From Ascochyta rabiei (taxonomy: Eukaryota; Ascomycota; Dothideomycetes; Pleosporales; Didymellaceae): a DNA stretch of 64,000 nucleotides. The stretch is from positions 1,595,001 to 1,659,000 of the forward strand of contig NC_082413.1 of the NCBI RefSeq assembly GCF_004011695.2. Direction: 5' to 3'. A model generated the notes under the pieces. The model was not told the DNA's origin, ran no database searches, and saw only the letters and a program-made list of their open reading frames with translations. Below, one piece after another: positions 57,169 to 64,000 of this stretch. Made by a program: the position numbers and the translations under genes. Position 1 is the first letter of the stretch; the number at the start of each line of letters is the position of its first letter.

Positions 57169-58243
57169 AAGGCCGCTGCGCTAGCACGTCCGCTGCGGCC
57201 TCTATTATTAGAGACACGCCTGCCTTCTTCCACCGCCGCCACTCACTGCTCAGCCTCACTGCCACCACAGGAGACAACCCTCGCTCGCTGTGCCCGGCGG
57301 CGTTGGCCTGCGTCCGCCACCTGGAGAGGCTCACTGCCGCCGGCGCCAGGTTGATAGAATGATGCTTTGCTGCGCTTGGATGCACTTTGCACTCTGATGC
57401 ACTGCACTGCACATAGTGCATACTACATGCATGCACCGGCGAGCGACCTGGTTGACTTGGCCATTGCGCGCCCCATCGTGCTCCATCAAGCTAGGCGTCG
57501 CCCTGTCAACGTCAGCAAACACACTGCCAAGTTGCCAACGACCGGTGACATCCCCGCTGCACATCCCCTCAAGCCCGTGGGAAGCTGCTCTGCTTCGTGG
57601 ACTTGTACACCTGCACACCTGCAGTCTCGCTGTGCATCTGCATCGCACCTTCGGCGGTCAATCATGGCCTCGGTCCTAGCTGTGATGGACCCCGCCGCGC
57701 TGCTGCGTTGGCTTCAAATCCCACTTCCCACCGCCGTATTCCAGCAGCGCGTTGCACGGACCACCCAGAAATTAAGCTCTCCTTTTCGATGTGGTGGGTC
57801 CGGCAGGTCCCTGGATCTAACTCGCCGTTGGGCCACCCGCTTAGCCGCGATGAGACCCTCTGTCTACCAGCACAAAGTTAGAATTCCTGGCTGGGAAAGT
57901 GCTTCTGGAAGAAGTCAGAGTAGACGGCAGGCGCAAGCTGCCTCTCCCCTGACTCGGCAAGGCGGGACATAGATCTCTGCCTCCCACAGCGTACGGGTAG
58001 CAGCAGATCCTTCGGCGTTTTCGTGAAGCACAGAAAGCCTCTAGCACGTTGGTACGCCGCCCTGATTGCGTTCTAATTCACACGAGACTCTCGGTGGATG
58101 CGAGATAATGAATAAGCGATGGCTTGTTGCGAGAGCTTTGCTTGTACATGGCAGTGCTTGTAATGCTGCCATGGCGGGGACCGCCAGATCGCATCTGCCA
58201 CTGCGTCATCAGCCTCAACAAACAACCAATGACCTTGAAAAAT

Positions 58244-58360
58244 CACAGGCAATATCACCAACAAACAGCACATTGCTTCCTGTAATTCGACTGATACCAC
58301 AGGCAATACCATCAGCAAATAGCACATTGTTTCCTGTAATTCGACTGATACCACGAGCAA
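58244..58360 (+). repeat. 54-bp tandem duplication
   Basis: Two 54-bp units (58244-58297 and 58298-58351) with a short third start after 58352. Both contain CCTGTAATTCGACTGATAC. Differences are few. The unit is a multiple of three, but no coding role is supported. Confidence 0.8.
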
Positions 58361-58517
58361 CCCCCCTGCATGCCGACACAGCCGTCACCTGTCTCGAGAG
58401 CTAGTACCTGCCGACTACGCTCAGCCAAGCTCGTCAGTCTCACCACAGCGCCCAGCACAGCCCGAGTTCCAATTCAAGCTTTCGCATACTGCCATCACTT
58501 GTTGCAAAATCTCGTAA

Positions 58518-59579
58518 ATGTCTTCAGCTGCAGTGTTGACCGCCTTGCCCAAATCGAAAGCGAATACGGAACATGGCCCTACACTCGCCAGCAAACCTTC
58601 TGGAGACGCTGCAGCCGCGTATCACAACGAGGCCACAATACGAGACAATCCATATTTCGAACATCCAGATCAAATTGAAGCTTCTGGATCAAAGTACAAC
58701 CAAGGCATCGAAAATCTCGTAATCGTCTGTTGTCATGCCATCTTCCATCCCGACGTCGAAGCGCCTGACTTCCCCACTCACAACCCTCACGACGAGAGCA
58801 ATTGGTATCTAGCACCTTTCCAGAGTTATGATCAAACGTCGGGCAAGCCGGGCGAGCACGAGACGTTTCTAACGCACATTCAAGCCGGCCTTGACATCAT
58901 GACTACCGGAGCCAATGCCACCTGGAAGGAAGATGTCCCATGGAACCAGGACAGCACAATACTAATCTTCAGTGGTGGCGCTACCAAGCAAAGCCTCACA
59001 TCCCTAAGCGAGGCTCGCTCTTACTACCATGCAGCGCTAGCTCAAGAGCTTTGCCAGGGGCACATTGGTGGCGGTCGTGCTCACCAGCTGTATAGCAAAG
59101 GGCGAATACTGCTCGAAGAAGACGCCACCGACTCCCTCCAGAACCTGCTGTTTAGCATCTTATTGTTCCGCCGAACGATTGGTCAATACCCAAAGAACAT
59201 TCGCATCATCACACATGCGTTCAAATCGAAACGGTTCCTGGAACTGCATGCGCCTGCCATTCACTGGCCTAGAGATCGCATACAGATCCAAGGCATCGAT
59301 CCAGTCATGTCGAGCGCGGAGATTGAGAGCACGCTGCAAGGAGAAGAGAAATTTGGGTACGCTCCCTGGACGCAGGACCCGTTGGGGACAGAGGAAGTGC
59401 TCAGTAGGAAGAGGAAACAACGTGGATGGAACGAGCAGCAAGTGAAGGATCTCACAGATGGACTTGAAGAGAGTGTTAAAACTTTGCTGATTGGCGAAGC
59501 TTCGGAAGATCTGCCCTGGGCGAAGATGCCGAAGAGAGAAGTGAAGACTATCTCTGGACCACCGCCTCTTCGTTACTAG
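58518..59579 (+). CDS. DUF218-domain protein
   Basis: Single exon, 353 residues. The DUF218 (ElyC/SanA-like) fold is visible: LVIVCCHAIFHP near 68, STILIFSGGATKQSLTSLSEARSYY near 144, ILLEEDATDSLQNLLFSI near 202 and IRIITHAFKSKRFLELHAPA near 232. No signal peptide or membrane helix is evident, unlike bacterial SanA. Eukaryotic members are of unknown biochemistry; a hydrolase or binding function is only inferred from the fold. The stop codon lies 15 bp from the convergent RIB7-like gene. Confidence 0.8.
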   Translation: MSSAAVLTALPKSKANTEHGPTLASKPSGDAAAAYHNEATIRDNPYFEHPDQIEASGSKYNQGIENLVIVCCHAIFHPDVEAPDFPTHNPHDESNWYLAPFQSYDQTSGKPGEHETFLTHIQAGLDIMTTGANATWKEDVPWNQDSTILIFSGGATKQSLTSLSEARSYYHAALAQELCQGHIGGGRAHQLYSKGRILLEEDATDSLQNLLFSILLFRRTIGQYPKNIRIITHAFKSKRFLELHAPAIHWPRDRIQIQGIDPVMSSAEIESTLQGEEKFGYAPWTQDPLGTEEVLSRKRKQRGWNEQQVKDLTDGLEESVKTLLIGEASEDLPWAKMPKREVKTISGPPPLRY

Positions 59580-59594
59580 CTGCAGCGATAGCTC

Positions 59595-60425
59595 CTAGAC
59601 TTGTCCTGGTAGTCCACACAGCACAACATCGTCTCCTAGTGGCACCCACTTTACATCCTTCAACCTTGCAACGGGAAGTCTTGCTCCCTTCTCGACTCGC
59701 TCATCAGGGCAGACTTGCACACCTCCTTTACCCAGCCAGATCGGCGCGATCGTGACGATGACCGAATCAACCAGGCCGAAATTTTGCGGAGCCAGTAGAT
59801 TGTTGATGACAGCTCCACCGCCCTCAATCATCACGCTCCTGATGTGTTCATGCTTGAGCACATCCAACACGTACTCCCACGATATGCGCCCCTCTGTCAA
59901 GCTCCATGGATCCACTACTTTTACCTGCCCTCCCACACTTTCCAGCAGCTCTCTCCTCTTCGTATCGATGGGAATTTGTGTGAATATAATAGGCGCCCTA
60001 CCCTTCCCTTCCCTCGCAAGCTTCAGGACTTTACTGTCGGCAGTGAACTGCCAGCGTCCGTTCGGATCAATGACAACGGGCCTAGGCTGGCCCTGTAGAC
60101 CCTCACCACCATATCCACCGACACCTTGGATGCGGCAGTTCAGCGATGGATTATCTGCTTCAGCAGTCCCTACGCCTATGAGGATGGCGTCGTGTTTTGA
60201 GCGCAGATAGTGTGTCATGGCTTTGGACTCTGGACCTGATAGTGCTGTTTGGACGCCGGGCGCGAGAGAGAGCTGGCTGTCTAGGGATGTTGCAAATGTC
60301 AAGGTGACGTGGGGTTTGGTGGATGGATGGCTCGGATTGCCTGGGTCGGATCTTGGTAGGTAGTTGTCGATGTGGTTCCGTGAAGCTTGAGGAAATTGGA
60401 GAGCATCTCGCGCCGGGGCCGCCAT
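59595..60425 (-). CDS. RIB7: 2,5-diamino-6-ribosylamino-pyrimidinone 5'-phosphate reductase (riboflavin pathway)
   Basis: Single exon, 276 residues from MAAPARDALQFPQ. A 21-codon in-frame extension upstream would read a poly-Lys run from a poly-A tract, so the internal ATG is preferred. Landmarks of the RibD C-terminal reductase domain: PHVTLTFATSLDSQLSL (the T-x-S/SLDG motif), SKHDAILIGVGTAEADNPSLNCR, PRPVVIDPNGRWQ, VMIEGGGAVINNLL and VDSVIVTIAPIWLG. It catalyses the NADPH-dependent reduction of the ribosyl side chain in riboflavin synthesis. Compact convergent layout with the DUF218 gene. Confidence 0.9.
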   Translation of the reverse strand: MAAPARDALQFPQASRNHIDNYLPRSDPGNPSHPSTKPHVTLTFATSLDSQLSLAPGVQTALSGPESKAMTHYLRSKHDAILIGVGTAEADNPSLNCRIQGVGGYGGEGLQGQPRPVVIDPNGRWQFTADSKVLKLAREGKGRAPIIFTQIPIDTKRRELLESVGGQVKVVDPWSLTEGRISWEYVLDVLKHEHIRSVMIEGGGAVINNLLAPQNFGLVDSVIVTIAPIWLGKGGVQVCPDERVEKGARLPVARLKDVKWVPLGDDVVLCGLPGQV

Positions 60426-61073
60426 GACGGACGTTTGGTGGACTGAGACCGAGTTTTTTTTTTTTTTTGGTTGACTGGATTTCCCCAATGTAGACTTTGC
60501 GCAGGGCTGATGCTATCGCTCATCTGAAAGTCACTAGTGGCGCGGCGTGATGGAGTTGTGTACAAGATGTGCACAGAAGTTGCTGCCTGCAGTCAGCACT
60601 ACAAACTCACCACAAACCATGTGGAATGGACCTTTTGTTTCTAAACCTCGACTGTCTTCTCCTGGTTACAATCGAGAACTACCACGGGTTTTGCATTGCG
60701 CAGTCGACAAAGCAGGCATCAAGTGGCGTTGACGCCTAAACTTCGGCGTTCGGCCACGTCAAGCATGGTGGCACGCCTCCAACAGCGAGAACTACCTTTG
60801 TATCGCAGGTGGCGTGTTCAGCTTGGCTTTGCATACTTGGTCGTAAAATTCCTACTTTACCGACTCCTTCTTGGGTGATTGTATTCGTCCAACATATCAC
60901 GGTAGCCTCTGCTGAGCTCCAACAACTCGAGCTTCACCACGCCGCTTGCCCGCCATTTGCCCCACTACCCGACTCACTGCGCCCAACGCGACTTGCGCAA
61001 TCGCCCTCCTCCCACACGCGAGCTCGAACATAACCCCCAGCTTAGAGCGTCGTCTCGACACAACACCGCCAAG
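60426..61073. promoter_or_regulatory. Divergent region between RIB7 and UBC12
   Basis: 648 bp without a gene. A poly-T tract of about 16 bases lies at 60452-60467, i.e. a poly-A tract just upstream of the RIB7 start. The UBC12 side has a pyrimidine-rich leader near 60990-61070. Confidence 0.5.
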
Positions 61074-61755
61074 ATGATGAAAATATGGTCCATGGTACGC
61101 CAGCCTGTCTCGCGCTGTGAGCGGTCAAACACAGACCACTGACAGCTGCACAGAAGAAGAAGCAGGCGGAGGACGATGCCGCGGCTGCAGCGACAAGTAA
61201 GAAGAAGAAGGTCACACCCGCTCAGCTGCGCGCACAGAAAGGTACTTCCAGCCTTTTCCCTTTCTACCCCTCCGCCTCTGGGCACCCTCAGGCGAATACT
61301 CATGTCACGCAGATCTCGAAGAGCTGTCCCTCGGCACAACCATGAAGACGCACTTTGCCAACCCCGACGACATTCTCAACTTCACACTCACCATCGATCC
61401 CGACGAGGGCATGTACAAAGGCGGGCGCTTCAACTTCAGCTTTGCGATCAACCAGAACTTCCCGCACGATCCGCCGAAAGTAAAGTGCACGCAGAAGATC
61501 TACCACCCAAACATCGACCTCGAGGGCAACGTGTGTCTCAACATTCTAAGGGAGGACTGGAAGCCGGTGCTGAACTTGAACGCGGTGGTCGTTGGACTGC
61601 AGTTCCTGTTCCTCGAGCCGAACGCGAGTGATCCTCTCAACAAGGAGGCGGCGGAGGACTTGAAGGTGAACAGGGAAGGGTTCAAGAGGAACGTCAGGAG
61701 TAGTCTGGGCGGAGGGACAGTACGGGGACAGACATTCGATCGAGTGCTGAAGTGA
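61074..61755 (+). CDS. UBC12: NEDD8-conjugating E2 enzyme
   Basis: Exons 61074-61094 (a seven-codon first exon), 61154-61241 and 61313-61755 join in frame to 183 residues. The N-terminal extension MMKIWSM plus a Lys-rich segment (KKKQAEDD...KKKKVTP) is characteristic of Ubc12, which uses it to dock on the NEDD8 E1. The E2 fold shows HPN in IYHPNIDLEGNVCLNILREDW, with the catalytic cysteine in NVCLNIL. PPKVKCTQKIYHPN and LNAVVVGLQFLFLEPNASDPLNKEAA complete the family pattern. Role: transfers NEDD8/Rub1 to cullins. Start-codon choice between 61074 and 61077 is uncertain. Confidence 0.9.
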
Positions 61756-62830
61756 GTGTGCGGTCGACACGTCGACCGACACAAAACAGACACTCACGAG
61801 CATGAGAGCCATTCGCGGCTCTGCATCATGCTCAGCAGTCATGGCGTTGGCATGCTTACACAAGCGCTGACATGCGAAATAGGAAGGAAGGATGGACATG
61901 GATGGATACTGCACACCCTTGCGTTAGAGCGAGCATCTGAAGGCCGACGTCATTTCGAGCGCGGCGTTTGTGTACAGGTTGCTTTGCGACAATAGATCGA
62001 ATGATAGCGCAATTCACGCCCCTTGCGCTCGTGTAACACGAAAGACGTGGCGTGGTTTACCATACGTGCCTTGAAACTGGGCATCACGATGGCAGTAGCA
62101 GCGGTGATCAGATACCATTCAAGCATGTTCGGAGGTGGCCGATGCATACATCTTGTCTTGTCTTGTCTTGTCGTATCGATTGATTGATTGATTGATTGAT
62201 TGTAATTAACATCATGTCTTGTCGTATCGTCACCACGAAAGAATGTATTTCACTCGTCCACCACGACGCATCGTGTCTACCAAAACAACGCCCAGCAGCT
62301 TCCAACGTGCCATCTCCATCAGCTTGGTGCTTCTGGCACGAGTGACTGACACTTTTCACAACATCAAAGTGGTCTTTTTCGTGCCGCCATAACGTTCCAG
62401 CCATCCCAATATGAGCATGTCCGTGCTTTATGACGCAACTGGGGAAAATTTCTGGCGGTTTGTCGATCGTGTGTGGATGCCTGACGTCGTTCAGAGTGTG
62501 GCCTCGGTTTGAGCCTCAGAGGAAGTCCATGAAGAGGTGGTGAAGAAGGCTCCAATCAGCCCGCACGCGTTCTGACACTCAAGTATCGCTCATGCGCAGG
62601 CGCAGGCATGTGTGACTGTGATGGGGGGCCCCGGTTTTCTGGGGCAAACGGCGATCTGATTGGTGTCGGGGAGGAATCTGCATCTCCGACTGTCCAGCTC
62701 CAGGCCCGGTGTCGGCTGGAGCTTGGACAAAAAATCGACTCCACACAGCCAGACGTCTCCCATAAAGACTCGATAATCCCCCAGTCGTCTCCCATCAAGA
62801 TCCCCCTCACACACTCTTCGCACATCCACA
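61756..62830. other. Intergenic, ILV5 promoter region with microsatellites
   Basis: 1075 bp without a supported gene. It contains (TCTTG)4 at about 62151-62170 and (GATT)6 at 62178-62201. The last 60 bases before ILV5 are a CT-rich leader (CCCCCTCACACACTCTTCGC), typical of highly expressed fungal genes. Confidence 0.5.
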
Positions 62831-64000
62831 ATGGCCTCAAGACAAGCTCCCCGTGCTCTCCGCAACGCCGCCAGGCAATTGGCTGCCGCTCCTGCCCAGA
62901 AGCGCACCTTTGTCTCGGCCATCAGCGCTGCTTCCCGCACAGCTGCCCCCAAGGCTGCTGTCTCCACCCGGTTCCAGCAGACCCGTGGCATCAAGACCAT
63001 CGACTTCGCTGGCACCAAGGAGACCGTCTACGGTAGGTTTTCATGCCATTGACGTGTACTGGAATGGGCGCTGACGAAAACAAATAGAGCGCGCCGACTG
63101 GCCCAAGGAGAAGCTTCTCGTGAGTGACCCGTGCCTCAATGGCATCGATTTCGGTCTCGATGCATCGAACTCGACTTCAATGGCATCATGAGCTAACAGC
63201 CAAGTAGGAGTACTTCAAGAACGACACCCTTGCCCTCATCGGCTACGGCTCCCAGGGTCACGGCCAGGGTCTCAACCTCCGTGACAACGGCCTGAACGTC
63301 ATCGTCGGTGTACGAAAGAACGGTGCCTCGTGGAAGGAGGCCGAGCAGGATGGCTGGGTCCCCGGCAAGAACCTGTTCGACATTGACGAGGCCATTGGCA
63401 AGTCCACCATTGTCATGAACCTGCTCTCCGACGCCGCCCAGTCCGAGACATGGCCCCAGATCAAGCCCCAGCTTGCTGGCAAGGTAAGACCCATACACCT
63501 CGTTGAGCTGACCATTGCATGCTGACTGGCGCAGACCCTCTACTTCTCCCACGGCTTCTCCCCTGTCTTCAAGGACCTCACCAAGGTCGAAGTCCCCACC
63601 GACATTGACGTCATCCTCGTCGCCCCCAAGGGCTCCGGCCGCACTGTCCGCACTCTCTTCCGTGAGGGCCGCGGTATCAACTCCTCCATCGCCGTCTACC
63701 AGGACGTTACCGGCAAGGCCGAGGAGAAGGCCATCGCCCTCGGTGTTGCCGTCGGCTCCGGCTACCTCTACAAGACCACCTTCGAGAAGGAGGTCTACTC
63801 CGACCTGTACGGTGAGCGTGGTTGCCTGATGGGCGGAATCCACGGCATGTTCCTCGCCCAGTACGAGGTTCTCCGCGAGCGCGGTCACTCTCCCTCCGAG
63901 GCTTTCAACGAGACCGTCGAGGAGGCTACCCAGTCGCTGTACCCCTTGATCGGCAACTACGGCATGGACTACATGTACAACGCCTGCTCCACAACTGCCC
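62831..64000 (+). CDS. ILV5: Ketol-acid reductoisomerase, mitochondrial (3' end outside window)
   Basis: Exons 62831-63032, 63088-63119, 63208-63483 and 63535 to beyond 64000 keep frame. The first about 55 residues, rich in Ala/Arg/Gln, are a mitochondrial presequence (MASRQAPRALRNAARQLAA...QTRGI). The NADPH site is LALIGYGSQGHGQGLNLRDNGLNVIVGVRK; SHGFSPVFKDLTKVEVP and DVILVAPKGSGRTVRTLF follow. The catalytic Glu/Asp-rich knot begins with YSDLYGERGCLMGGIHGMFLAQYEVL. The second step of valine/isoleucine synthesis. The last visible codons, NYGMDYMYNACSTTA, continue past the window edge. Confidence 0.95.

Larger units (their letters stand above)
56597..58517. promoter_or_regulatory. Divergent region between chitin synthase and the DUF218 gene
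   Basis: About 1.9 kb with no supported gene. It contains an 18-bp tandem repeat and a 54-bp tandem duplication, listed separately, and AGCT/GC-rich stretches. It includes the chitin synthase promoter on the minus side and the DUF218 promoter on the plus side. Confidence 0.45.

Overview
The window is nuclear DNA of a filamentous ascomycete. Genes are single-exon or carry short introns (about 45-80 bp) with GT-AG borders and CTAAC/CTGAC branch sites. The gene content is fungal: Zn2Cys6 regulator, class III chitin synthase, RIB7-type riboflavin reductase, fungal RAT1 with an RGG tail. Protein style and the mix of an AT-rich repeat block beside gene-dense DNA suggest Dothideomycetes, probably Pleosporales; this is an inference, since no species marker was compared.

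Layout. (1) About 1-4500 is an AT-rich, TpA-rich repeat block that looks RIP-degraded. It holds a minus-strand LINE remnant, a possible pogo-like transposase scrap, several inverted repeats and a structured GC-richer island. Inside it is one intact small gene: a candidate secreted, Kex2-processed, six-cysteine peptide whose pattern C-x3-CC-x3-C-x3-CC appears only after removal of a 77-bp intron. (2) 4.5-15 kb has a GT31-like type II glycosyltransferase with an apple-like tail, a seven-helix membrane protein, a glyoxalase-like protein divergent from a nucleotide-sugar-transporter-like protein, and an orphan Cys/His-rich protein. (3) 15.7-24.8 kb is housekeeping: RAT1 and USO1 (divergent, with a heptanucleotide satellite between them) and an alpha/beta hydrolase. 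(4) 25-28 kb has a possible broken small gene and a secreted Tyr/Asp-rich repeat protein. (5) 28.3-46.3 kb looks like a carbohydrate-utilisation gene cluster: secreted six-hairpin glycosidase-like enzyme, Zn2Cys6 regulator, DUF2264 protein (with an apparent 1-base frameshift), GH88 unsaturated glucuronyl hydrolase, secreted GH5 enzyme, a Dal5-type MFS permease, a sugar-porter MFS and a cupin protein. (6) 47-64 kb is again mostly housekeeping: an IF-2B-like protein, a p24 protein (Erv25 type), a mitochondrial-type SDR, class III chitin synthase, a DUF218 protein, RIB7, UBC12 and the 5' part of ILV5, cut by the window end.

How the cluster could work (inference): the secreted GH5 and six-hairpin enzymes trim an extracellular glucuronate-containing polysaccharide, the two permeases import sugar and acidic fragments, GH88 and possibly DUF2264 remove terminal (unsaturated) uronic acids inside the cell, and the Zn2Cys6 protein controls the set. 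CCG-N4-CGG palindromes in two of the cluster promoters are candidate binding sites. Substrate and regulon are untested.

Exon borders were placed by reading splice motifs and checking that every junction keeps frame; no alignment or database search was run.
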